Source: an uncultured Opitutaceae bacterium
Lineage (GTDB): Bacteria > Verrucomicrobiota > Verrucomicrobiia > Opitutales > Opitutaceae
Assembly: GCA_937958045.1 (NCBI GenBank)
Contig: CALFXL010000057.1
Span: forward strand, 1 to 51,216
Reading direction: 5' to 3'
DNA: 51,216 bases
The position numbers and the translations under genes are program-made. The notes below the pieces were generated by a model. The model was not told the origin of the DNA. It searched no databases and saw only the letters and a program-made list of their open reading frames with translations. Positions 16,467 to 23,797 of this stretch are shown here, one piece after another. Within the stretch, counting starts at the first letter, position 1. The number at the start of each line of letters is the position of its first letter.

Positions 16467-17771
16467 TTACTTCAGGAAGCTCGGGATTTTTTCGTTGGCG
16501 ATGATGGTCTCGAACGTCTCACGCGCGTTCACGAGTTCGAACTTCGAGCCTTGCACGAGCACTTCGGCCGCGGTGCCGCGCGTGTTGTAGCGGCTGGCCA
16601 TCGCGAAGCCGTACGCGCCAGCGCTCATGAACGCGATGCACTCGCCCTCGCCCACTTGCTGGAGCTGGCGATCTTTCGCGAAACAGTCGCCGCTTTCGCA
16701 AATCGGACCGACCACGTCGGCGACGAGCGCGGGACGCGTGGTGTCGCGATGCAGCGGCACGATTTCGTGATAGCTTTCGTACATCGCAGGGCGCACGAGG
16801 TCGTTCATCGCGGCGTCCACGATGAGGAAGTTCTTTCCCTGGCCGCGCTTCAGATACTCGACGCGCGAAATCAACACGCCGGCGTTGCCGACGAGATTGC
16901 GTCCGGGCTCAAGGAGGATCTTGAGGCCGAGCGGCTTGAGCAGCGGCAGAAGCGCGGCGCCGTAAACTTCGGGCGTGAGCGGACGTTTGTCGGCCGGTTG
17001 GTTGTCCCACCAGGCCTGCTGGCCCGAAGCGAGCGCATCGTGGTAAACGATGCCGATGCCGCCACCGATCGAGAAATACGTGATGCCGTACTTTTCCTTC
17101 AGCTCGTTGACGAACGGCAGGACCTTGGTGACGGCTTCCACGAACGGCGTGACATCGGTGAGCTGCGAGCCGATGTGCATTTGCACGCCGCGGATCTCGA
17201 TATTGGGAAATTTCGCGGCGGCTTCGTACGCGGCGGCGGCGAACTTCAGCGGAATGCCGAACTTGTTGTCGCTCTTGCCGGTGGTGATCTTCGCATGCGT
17301 GTGCGCATCGACGTCGGGATTGATGCGGATGGCGATGGGCGCTTTCACGCCGAGCTTGCCGGCAACGTGATTGATGCGCGCGAGCTCGGGTTCGCTCTCG
17401 ACGTGAAACGCGAAGATCTCGTTTTCGAGCGCGAGTTTGATCTCGGCCTCGGTCTTGCCCACGCCGGCGAAGACGCTGCGCTTCACATCCGCGCCCGCGG
17501 CGAGCACGCGACGGATTTCGCCGCCGCTCACGAGGTCGAACGCCGCGCCGAGATTCGCGAAGTGGCGCAGTACGGCGATGTTCGAGTTGGCCTTCATCGC
17601 GTAGCAGATCTGCAGGTCGAGTCCGGAGAGACTTTGAGCGAGTCGCGTGTAGTTATCCGCGAGTGTCGTCGCCGAATAAACGTAGGTGGGCGTGCCGTAG
17701 AGTTGGGCGATCGCCGCGAGATCGACGGACTCACAATGCAGGTTCTGGCCGACGTAGTGGAAGTGATGCAT
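16467..17771 (-). CDS. lysA: Diaminopimelate decarboxylase
   Basis: 434-residue PLP enzyme making L-lysine from meso-diaminopimelate, the last step of lysine synthesis. The fold-type III barrel carries the Schiff-base lysine K60 in ICYAMKANSNIAVL. VSGGEIRRVLAAGAD, GVQMHIGSQLTDVTPF and YFSIGGGIGIVYHD bind the PLP phosphate. EPGRNLVGNAGVL and the C-terminal CFAKDRQLQQVGEGECIAFM (active-site cysteine from the partner subunit), with SAGAYGFAMASRYNTR, complete the active site. Start: the ATG for MHHFHYVGQN, where homologues begin; 30 more codons are open upstream but run into the divergent gene. First of the minus-strand set lysA - panB - gpsA - aat. Confidence 0.95.
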   Translation of the reverse strand: MHHFHYVGQNLHCESVDLAAIAQLYGTPTYVYSATTLADNYTRLAQSLSGLDLQICYAMKANSNIAVLRHFANLGAAFDLVSGGEIRRVLAAGADVKRSVFAGVGKTEAEIKLALENEIFAFHVESEPELARINHVAGKLGVKAPIAIRINPDVDAHTHAKITTGKSDNKFGIPLKFAAAAYEAAAKFPNIEIRGVQMHIGSQLTDVTPFVEAVTKVLPFVNELKEKYGITYFSIGGGIGIVYHDALASGQQAWWDNQPADKRPLTPEVYGAALLPLLKPLGLKILLEPGRNLVGNAGVLISRVEYLKRGQGKNFLIVDAAMNDLVRPAMYESYHEIVPLHRDTTRPALVADVVGPICESGDCFAKDRQLQQVGEGECIAFMSAGAYGFAMASRYNTRGTAAEVLVQGSKFELVNARETFETIIANEKIPSFLK

Positions 17772-17860
17772 GGGCAAAAATGAGTGAAAAGTTCGGACGC
17801 TGCTTATTTCACATTGAAAAAACGAACCTATTTTGCCGATAGGATACGAACCGCTACGCA

Positions 17861-18127
17861 ATGATACGTGTAATCAAAAATCTGTTTCATCGTCCGGCCA
17901 TCAAAATGGGCCGCGTCGACAACAGCCGTATCCACACGACCCGCCTGCGGAACGCCCAATTTGTCAGCTTCATCACCGAAAGCGGCAGCCTTCAGCCGTT
18001 CAGCACCGATCGCTACGACGCGCGTCTGCGCCGCCGCAAGATGATCAAAGCCCTCCTCGCGACGGGCGCGGCGGCCGGGGCCGCGTGGGTGCTGCTCGAA
18101 AGCGCGCATGCGCTGACGATGTTCTGA
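17861..18127 (+). CDS. Small hypothetical protein with one C-terminal membrane segment
   Basis: 88 residues, not recognised. The N-terminal 60 are basic and probably cytoplasmic (MIRVIKNLFHRPAIKMGR, then LRNAQFVSFITESGSLQPF and RYDARLRRRKMIK). One hydrophobic helix, ALLATGAAAGAAWVLLESA, lies close to the C terminus. A basic stretch right before a C-terminal helix suggests a tail-anchored or N-in membrane protein. It diverges from lysA with 89 bp between starts, and a strong terminator follows 26 bp after its stop. Isolated position, a clear terminator and normal codon use make it likely to be expressed. Confidence 0.68.
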   Translation: MIRVIKNLFHRPAIKMGRVDNSRIHTTRLRNAQFVSFITESGSLQPFSTDRYDARLRRRKMIKALLATGAAAGAAWVLLESAHALTMF

Positions 18128-18149
18128 TCGTCGTTTTCCCCTTTCAAAA

Positions 18150-18184
18150 ACGAAAGCCGGACCGCTGTGGTCCGGCTTTTTTCG
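18150..18184. terminator. Bidirectional Rho-independent terminator
   Basis: Perfect 11-bp stem AAAGCCGGACC (18153-18163) and GGTCCGGCTTT (18169-18179) with loop GCTGT, a T run on the plus side and a matching A-rich flank on the other. It can end both the 17861 gene and the convergent hpf gene. Confidence 0.9.
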
Positions 18185-18227
18185 TGGCGATGGCCATCCG
18201 CGCGAAGGGAGGCCCGATCCCGAAGCG

Positions 18228-18614
18228 TCAGGTGGCTTCGGTCACGGCGTCGGCCTCGCCGAACGCGCGCGGACGGTGGATTTTTTCCTTTCGGTGGCTG
18301 TGCCGCTTGCGCAGCAAGCCGTCGAGTTTGTCGACGAGGAAATCGATCGCCTTGTAGGCGTCGTCTTGTGCAACCGAAGCGACCAGGTCGGGACCGGTGA
18401 TCTCGATCTGGCCTTTGGCAATGAAGCGCGAGGTCACATCGCGCGTCTTGTCGAGTTCGATATCGACGCGCAGGCGGATGATCTGGTCGTCGTGACGGAA
18501 CAGGCGGGCTGTTTTTTCCACGACGGCGTTTCGAATCGCGTCGGTGATGTCGAGGTGAATCCCGCGGACAATCAAGCGGTCCGCGGCCGATGAAGGGGTT
18601 TCGTTATTAATCAT
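18228..18614 (-). CDS. hpf: Ribosome hibernation promoting factor, HPF/YfiA family
   Basis: 128-residue ribosome-associated translation inhibitor. The core has the family beta-alpha-beta-beta-beta-alpha order: LIVRGIHLDITDAIRNAVVE, KTARLFRHDDQIIRLRVDIE, SRFIAKGQIEITGPDLVASV and DDAYKAIDFLVDKLDGLLRK. It ends with the basic stretch KRHSHRKEKIHRP. It binds the decoding centre of the 30S subunit and blocks translation in stationary phase. The length puts it in the short HPF group, without the dimerisation domain of long HPF. The start ATG for MINNETPSSAADR is preferred; an open extension of 24 codons upstream has no conserved content. Confidence 0.93.
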   Translation of the reverse strand: MINNETPSSAADRLIVRGIHLDITDAIRNAVVEKTARLFRHDDQIIRLRVDIELDKTRDVTSRFIAKGQIEITGPDLVASVAQDDAYKAIDFLVDKLDGLLRKRHSHRKEKIHRPRAFGEADAVTEAT

Positions 18615-18715
18615 CGCGTTTGGGTTCGTCCAAGAGGATGGCGGAGTTGTTCCGCCATAGGCACGACAAACCATCTTTCGCTTCATTAAAGAAGCGAATC
18701 TAACGCGAAGAAAAC

Positions 18716-21040
18716 TCAGCGCTTCTTGTTGAGCGCGGCGCTGAACCAGTCGCCGTTGAGCGACTGCTGCGAACGCGGAGCGCCACCGCCCTGCCCGGGG
18801 CGGGAACCGCCGCCGAAGGAGGAACGCTGGCCGCCGCCTCCGCCGCCTGTTTTGCCACCGAGCTCGGGACGGCTGCGCATCGAGAGGGCGATGCGTTTGC
18901 GCGCGAGGTCGACCTCCGTGACGGTGACGGTGACCTTCTGGGAAACCTTCACCACTTCGGCCGGATCTTTCACGAAGGTGTCGGCGAGCTGGCTCACGTG
19001 GACGAGTCCGTCTTGGTGCACGCCGATGTCCACGAACGCACCGAAGGCCGTCACGTTGGTGACGATGCCGGGCAGCTTCATACCGGGCTTGAGATCCTCG
19101 GGTTTGTTCACGCCTTCGGTGAACGAAAACACTTCAAACTTCTGGCGTGGATCGCGGCCGGGCTTGGCGAGCTCGGCGAGGATGTCGTTGAGCGTCGGCA
19201 AACCGACTTTGTCCGTCACGTAGTTCTCCAACTTGATCTTCGCGCGCAGCTTGGCGTCGCTCATCAAGTCGGCGACGGTCACGCCGAGATCGGCGGCCAT
19301 CTTTTCCACGATCGGATAACTTTCTGGGTGAACCGCCGAGGCATCGAGCGGATTACTCGCGCCGCGGATGCGCAAAAAGCCCGCGGCCTGCTCATAGGCT
19401 TTCGGGCCGAGGCCGGAAACTTCCAACAACTCCGCCCGCGAGGAGAACGGCCCTTTTTCGTTGCGACGCGCCACGATGGCGGCGGCGGTGCGCGCGTTGA
19501 GGCCGGAGACGTAGCTCAGGAGTTGTTTCGAGGCGGTGTTCACTTCGACGCCGACGCCGTTCACCGACGAGATGACGCAGTCGTCGAGCGAGCGCTTGAG
19601 GGCGTTTTGATCGACGTCGTGTTGATACTGACCAACGCCGATCGATTTCGGATCGAGCTTCACGAGTTCCGCGAGCGGATCCATCAAACGACGACCGATC
19701 GAGACCGCGCCGCGCACGGTGATGTCGTGATCGGGAAATTCTTCGCGGGCGACCTCGCTGGCGGAGTAGATCGACGCGCCAGACTCATTCACCATGACGA
19801 CGGGAATGGAGGCAGGCAGTCCGAGCGAGCGCACGAACGCCTCTGTTTCGCGTCCCGCGGTGCCGTTGCCGATGGCGACGGCCTCGATCTGGAAAAACTT
19901 CACGAAGCCGAGGAGCTTCTCCTTCGCCTCTTCCGTTTTGGCCGCGCCTTGGTCGGGATAAACGACGTCGTTGTGAAGGAGTTTTCCCTGACGATCGAGG
20001 ATGACGCATTTGCAGCCGGTGCGGAAACCGGGGTCGATCGCGAGGACGTTTTTCTGACCGAGCGGCGACGCGAGCAGCAGCTCGCGAAGATTTTCCGAGA
20101 AAACTTTGATCGCGGTCTCGTCGGCACGCTTCTTCGACTCGAGACGCATCTCGGTCTCCATCGCTGGCGCGAGCAAGCGCTTAAAACTGTCCTGCACGGC
20201 GAGGCGCACCTGTTCGGAACAAGGCGACGAACCACGCACAAACATCGGCTCGAGCTCGGCGAGCGCCGCGGTCTCGTTGACCGTGATGCGCATCATGAGA
20301 AAGAGCTCTTTTTCGCCGCGGCGCATCGCGAGGACGCGATGGCTCGGCGCCTTCGCGAGCGGTTCGCTCCAATCGAAATAGTCTTTGAACTTCGCGCCTT
20401 CGGTTTCCTTGCCCGCGATGACCTTCGACGTGATGACGGCGTCTTTCTGATAGAGTGCGCGGAGCTTGGCGCGAGCGGCGGCATCGTCGCTCACGCGCTC
20501 GGCAAGGATATCGCGCGCCCCGGCCAGCGCTTCGTCGGCAGAAGCGATGGTGGATTTCACGTTCTTGCCATCGTCGGCGGTGTATTCACGGCCCACATAC
20601 GGCTGCACGGCGGCGGCGAGATCGGTGGCGGGATCTTGCGCCCAGATGAGTTCGGCCAGCGGTTCGAGTCCCTTCTCCTTCGCGATCGTGGCGCGGGTGC
20701 GCTTTTTGGGACGGAACGGCAGGTAAATATCTTCGAGCGCGGTGAGGGTCTCGGCTGCGGCGATTTTTTGGGAGAGCTCGTCGGTGAGGAGATTGCGCTC
20801 TTTGAGCGAAGCGACGATGGCGGCGCGGCGGTCGTCGAGCGCCGCGAGGCTTTCGAGACGATCGCGGATCGCAGTGATGGCCACCTCATCCAGTTCACCC
20901 GTGGCCTCTTTACGGTAGCGCGCGATGAACGGAACCGTCGCGCCTTCTTTGAGCAATTGGGCAGTCGTGGCGACTTGGTGAACTTTCAGTCCAAGCTCCT
21001 GCGTGATGCGGAGCACATGATCGGGATTCGGCAGATCCAT
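18716..21040 (-). CDS. tex: Tex family RNA-binding transcriptional accessory protein
   Basis: 774 residues with the full Tex/Spt6-like layout. The N-terminal helical domain contains VPFIARYRKEATGELDEV and YLPFRPKKRTRATIAKEKGL. A YqgF/RNase H-like domain follows (VLAIDPGFRTGCKCVILDRQG). The helix-hairpin-helix region has SSVNGVGVEVNTASKQLLSY and SRAELLEVSGLGPKAYEQAA. A C-terminal S1 domain (PGIVTNVTAFGAFVDIGVHQ) ends in a glycine-rich tail. Tex proteins bind nucleic acid and affect transcription and stress tolerance. The start is taken at the ATG of MDLPNPDHVLRITQEL. The gene diverges from the TonB-like gene at 21288. Confidence 0.95.
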   Translation of the reverse strand: MDLPNPDHVLRITQELGLKVHQVATTAQLLKEGATVPFIARYRKEATGELDEVAITAIRDRLESLAALDDRRAAIVASLKERNLLTDELSQKIAAAETLTALEDIYLPFRPKKRTRATIAKEKGLEPLAELIWAQDPATDLAAAVQPYVGREYTADDGKNVKSTIASADEALAGARDILAERVSDDAAARAKLRALYQKDAVITSKVIAGKETEGAKFKDYFDWSEPLAKAPSHRVLAMRRGEKELFLMMRITVNETAALAELEPMFVRGSSPCSEQVRLAVQDSFKRLLAPAMETEMRLESKKRADETAIKVFSENLRELLLASPLGQKNVLAIDPGFRTGCKCVILDRQGKLLHNDVVYPDQGAAKTEEAKEKLLGFVKFFQIEAVAIGNGTAGRETEAFVRSLGLPASIPVVMVNESGASIYSASEVAREEFPDHDITVRGAVSIGRRLMDPLAELVKLDPKSIGVGQYQHDVDQNALKRSLDDCVISSVNGVGVEVNTASKQLLSYVSGLNARTAAAIVARRNEKGPFSSRAELLEVSGLGPKAYEQAAGFLRIRGASNPLDASAVHPESYPIVEKMAADLGVTVADLMSDAKLRAKIKLENYVTDKVGLPTLNDILAELAKPGRDPRQKFEVFSFTEGVNKPEDLKPGMKLPGIVTNVTAFGAFVDIGVHQDGLVHVSQLADTFVKDPAEVVKVSQKVTVTVTEVDLARKRIALSMRSRPELGGKTGGGGGGQRSSFGGGSRPGQGGGAPRSQQSLNGDWFSAALNKKR

Positions 21041-21287
21041 TGAAAAAATGAGAGCCCGCCATAGCAAAGCGCGCGACGGATCGGGCAAGAGCAAAGCGGT
21101 GTCGGCCGCGCGTATTCTTTTTTGCAGTCCGAAGTGAGGGATCCCCCTCAAGGAAAATAGGCCAAAACGCCCACCCCCTAAACAAAGAACCCTCACACAT
21201 ACGATTCGGCTACACTTCCGGCCGGCGATACCGTTTGTGACGCTCCGTGCATCGTTCGTTCAAACGAGCGGTTCACGATCTTCAGTC

Positions 21288-21653
21288 ATGAACATCAAAA
21301 CCATCCTCACTAAAACTCTAGCTTTGGGCCTGATCGCGGGCTCTCTGGCCGTCGCCAGTGTTTCCGCCGCGGAGGAGGCTTTCGATGTGCGTCCCGTGCC
21401 GGTCAGAACTCCGCCGCCCCAATTCCCCTCCGACATGCAGCGCCAGGGCATCTCCGGCGTCGTCGCCGTTCGCGTCATCATCGACGAGAGCGGTTCCGTC
21501 GCTGATGCTTCGGTATCGAAATCCAGCCACACCGAGTTCGAGCAAGCCGCGCTCGCCGCGGTCAAGAAGTGGAAGTTCAAGCCCGCCAGCAAAGACGGCG
21601 TAGCTGTCAAGGCCAGCGTGGTCATTCCGATCAACTTCACGGTCGAGACCTAA
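21288..21653 (+). CDS. Secreted TonB C-terminal domain protein
   Basis: 121 residues: a signal peptide or anchor (TLALGLIAGSLAVASVSA, cleavage near AEEAF) followed directly by a TonB C-terminal domain. The domain shows PPPQFPSDMQRQGISGVVAV, then VRVIIDESGSVADASVSKSS and KKWKFKPASKDGVAV, the classical TonB_C strands and the WKF motif. It lacks the proline-rich periplasm-spanning linker of a true TonB. A predicted signal sequence with no long anchor suggests a soluble periplasmic protein, a form common in Verrucomicrobia and Bacteroidetes. No ExbB/ExbD or receptor is nearby, so its role in energy transduction is doubtful. Start at ATG 21288. Confidence 0.85.
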   Translation: MNIKTILTKTLALGLIAGSLAVASVSAAEEAFDVRPVPVRTPPPQFPSDMQRQGISGVVAVRVIIDESGSVADASVSKSSHTEFEQAALAAVKKWKFKPASKDGVAVKASVVIPINFTVET

Positions 21654-21674
21654 GTCTCCCCGATCGCCTTTTCG

Positions 21675-21708
21675 AGCCGGCGCCTTTCGAGATCGCCGGC
21701 TTTTTTGT
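21675..21708 (+). terminator. Rho-independent terminator after TonB-like gene
   Basis: AGCCGGCG (21675-21682) pairs with CGCCGGCT (21694-21701), followed by six T residues, 21 bp after the stop codon. Confidence 0.85.
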
Positions 21709-21739
21709 ATTCAAAAACTGGAGACAACTCCGCGTCGTC

Positions 21740-22483
21740 TCAGCGATACGGCTGATGCAGCTCGACGGGCTGTTTCGCTTTGGGGCGAAGTTTCAGGTTC
21801 AACACTTCCACCGCGAGGGCGAACGCCATGGAGAAATAGATGTAGCCTTTCGGGATGTGGCGGCCGAGCGAATCGCCGACGAGCGTCATGCCGATCAGAA
21901 TCAGGAAACTCAACGCGAGCATCTTCAACGTCGGGTGCTTGTTCACGAAGTCGCTGATGGTCCCTGCGAAAGCCAGCATCACGCCCACGGAGATCACCAC
22001 CGCAGTGATCATCACCCACAGATGCTCCGCCATGCCCACCGCGGTGATCACCGAATCGAGCGAGAATACCACATCGATCGCCAGTATCTGCGCGATGACC
22101 GACGCGAACGAGGCGCCGCGTTTCGGAGTCGCATGACCTTCCTCGCCTTCGAGTTTGCTGTGAATCTCGTTCACACTTTTCCCGATCAGGAAAAGCCCGC
22201 CGAGGAGCAGGATCAGACTTTTGCCCGAAATCGGCGCATTGAGCACCGGCATCGTGAACAACGTCGCGGTGAGTCCCATCAACCACGTGATGCTGCACAG
22301 CAGCGCGATACGCGTCACGAGAGCCAGCGAGAGGCCGAGCTTGCGCGCGTACGATTGGCGCTCTGCGGGGAGTTTCCCCGCGATGATCGAGATGAAGATG
22401 ATATTATCGATACCGAGCACAATCTCGAGCCCGGTGAGAGTGAGTAAGGAGATCCAGATTTGGGGGTCGGTTAACCAATCCAT
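21740..22483 (-). CDS. TerC family integral membrane protein
   Basis: 247-residue inner-membrane protein with about seven hydrophobic helices. The signature GLEIVLGIDNIIFISIIAGKLP with its intramembrane aspartate, and DVVFSLDSVITAVGMAEHLW with another, are the hallmarks of TerC. LLGGLFLIGKSVNEIHSKLEG is also characteristic. Members of this family (Alx, MeeF, MeeY) are linked to Mn2+ export and to metallation of secreted proteins; the tellurite-resistance name is historical. Length fits the YkoY/TerC core type. Right before the ATG is a 7-bp perfect hairpin in the mRNA, which could control translation. Confidence 0.93.
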   Translation of the reverse strand: MDWLTDPQIWISLLTLTGLEIVLGIDNIIFISIIAGKLPAERQSYARKLGLSLALVTRIALLCSITWLMGLTATLFTMPVLNAPISGKSLILLLGGLFLIGKSVNEIHSKLEGEEGHATPKRGASFASVIAQILAIDVVFSLDSVITAVGMAEHLWVMITAVVISVGVMLAFAGTISDFVNKHPTLKMLALSFLILIGMTLVGDSLGRHIPKGYIYFSMAFALAVEVLNLKLRPKAKQPVELHQPYR

Positions 22484-22502
22484 GCCCGCCAGCTAGGCGG
22501 GC
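22484..22502 (-). promoter_or_regulatory. Hairpin abutting the terC start codon
   Basis: The sequence GCCCGCC (22484-22490) pairs with GGCGGGC (22496-22502) around a 5-nt loop, directly adjacent to the start codon at 22483. In the mRNA it covers the whole ribosome-binding window. Its outer four bases can alternatively pair with GCCC at 22509-22512. Confidence 0.4.
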
Positions 22503-22594
22503 ACGTTTGCCCCGTCAACGGACACCGCATTACAATCTTCGCGTCCGTTTTTTTGAGCGCGTAGCTGTACAACCAATGCGTTCTCGATAAGCGG

Positions 22595-23554
22595 CTACTC
22601 GATCCAGCTCAGGCCGAGTTGGAGCCAGAGCGGAATCGTCAATACGCCGAGCACCGTCGTGCCAACCACCACGCGAACCGCCGTGAGCGAATGTCCGCCG
22701 TAGTGTTGCGCGATCACGATCAACAAAATGCCCGTCGGCATCGCCCCTTGCACCACGAGGATGCGTTTCAATTCCACCGTACACGGCAGATACCGCGCGA
22801 TCACCAGATAGAGCACCGGAAACACGCCGAGCCGCAGCAGACATGAACCGAGCGACACACGTGTTTCCCACAATGTCCGCGGCATCCCCACGTATTTCTC
22901 CAGCGCGCCACCGATCAGGATCAAGCCGAGTGGAATCGCGCAGACCGCGCATTGATGCACCACCTCGGTGATCGCCGCCGGCATATGCGGACCGACATCG
23001 AACAGATTTCCCGCCACCGCGACCGCGAGACTGATCACCGGCGGATTCACCAATTTGCGCCAGCCCTCCTTCAACGAGAGCCCGGACAACACAAAAATCC
23101 CCACCGTCCAGATCGCCGCTTCGCAACCGACATTGTGAACGAGCAAAAGGCCTACGCTCTCCTGGCCGAAGAGCGATGCCATGAGCGGGATCGGCACATA
23201 ACCGTAGTTGTTGATGCCGACCGCAAACGCAAAGGTGCGCAGACCTGTGCCCTTTTTTAACCCGAGCAATTTCGCGCCAAACAGCCCGAGATAGATGCAC
23301 GCCGACATCACCGCGAAGCCCATCAGCGGCGCGAGCACGAGATTCGACGGCTCTTTCAGCGCCGCGTTGTTGAGCACGTTTTCGAAGATCAGGCAGGGAT
23401 AGAGGAAGTTCACCACCATCTTCAGCAGGCTCGCGTCGGCCTCCTCCGTCAGCCATCGCGCCCGCCGCAATCCCATGCCCACGCCCACCAGGGCGAAGAC
23501 CGGCACCACGCTCAACAAAAGCTGCCAATACGAAAAGCTCATGAAGACCGGCAT
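22595..23554 (-). CDS. AEC family (auxin efflux carrier-like) transporter
   Basis: 319-residue inner-membrane permease of the AEC/PIN-like superfamily. About ten helices in two inverted halves are visible. Characteristic blocks are VVPVFALVGVGMGLRRARWL, NFLYPCLIFENVLNNAALKE, GINNYGYVPIPLMASLFGQE and VVQGAMPTGILLIVIAQHYG. Many bacterial members export malonate or other organic acids, but the substrate cannot be told here. The start at ATG 23554 (MPVFMSFSYW) is supported by a GGAG six bases upstream, one of the few Shine-Dalgarno-like sequences in the window; ATG 23542 is the alternative. Confidence 0.9.
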   Translation of the reverse strand: MPVFMSFSYWQLLLSVVPVFALVGVGMGLRRARWLTEEADASLLKMVVNFLYPCLIFENVLNNAALKEPSNLVLAPLMGFAVMSACIYLGLFGAKLLGLKKGTGLRTFAFAVGINNYGYVPIPLMASLFGQESVGLLLVHNVGCEAAIWTVGIFVLSGLSLKEGWRKLVNPPVISLAVAVAGNLFDVGPHMPAAITEVVHQCAVCAIPLGLILIGGALEKYVGMPRTLWETRVSLGSCLLRLGVFPVLYLVIARYLPCTVELKRILVVQGAMPTGILLIVIAQHYGGHSLTAVRVVVGTTVLGVLTIPLWLQLGLSWIE

Positions 23555-23683
23555 CGTCTCCGGCCGCTTCTTCAAGGCAAAGCAAAGAACATCGCAGCGC
23601 GTTAACGTCGTGCGTGACCGCTCCAGAGTAGCGCTTCTTGGCAAAGGGACGCTCCGTGAGCGCCGCACTCGTTCAACGCCAAA

Positions 23684-23712
23684 ACGAAAAAGGACAATGC
23701 GGGGCATTGTCC
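23684..23712 (-). terminator. Distal Rho-independent terminator of the symporter operon
   Basis: Perfect 9-bp stem GGACAATGC (23692-23700) and GCATTGTCC (23704-23712) with loop GGG. Read on the minus strand it is followed by TTTTTCGTTTT. It lies about 85 bp downstream of the symporter stop, behind a second hairpin. Confidence 0.8.
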
Positions 23713-23732
23713 CTGCCTGTGAACGTTATCTC

Positions 23733-23764
23733 GCAAAAACGGAGGCGCCGTCCATCGCGCCTCC
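23733..23764 (-). terminator. Proximal Rho-independent terminator of the symporter operon
   Basis: 8-bp stem GGAGGCGC (23741-23748) and GCGCCTCC (23757-23764). On the minus strand it is followed by GTTTTTG. It is the first of two tandem terminators behind the symporter gene. Confidence 0.7.
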
Positions 23765-23797
23765 GCTGCTTCAACGACCACGCTTTTGATCAGTACC

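Noticed and set aside
16467..17860. T-box or lysine riboswitch in front of lysA
   Set aside because: Only 89 bp separate lysA from the divergent gene, too little for either RNA, and no T-box sequence is present.
18998..21043. A 681-codon plus-strand open frame opposite tex
   Set aside because: Composition is arginine, histidine and glycine-rich without motifs, and tex on the minus strand is a complete known protein.
22517..22554. Plus-strand terminator AACGGAC/GTCCGTT followed by a T run
   Set aside because: It has the shape of a terminator but no plus-strand gene precedes it and the loop is 19 nt long, so I mention it only as part of the terC leader.
22484..22594. yybP-ykoY manganese riboswitch upstream of terC
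   Set aside because: The conserved internal loops of that riboswitch are not recognisable and the leader is too short, so only unspecific hairpins are reported.
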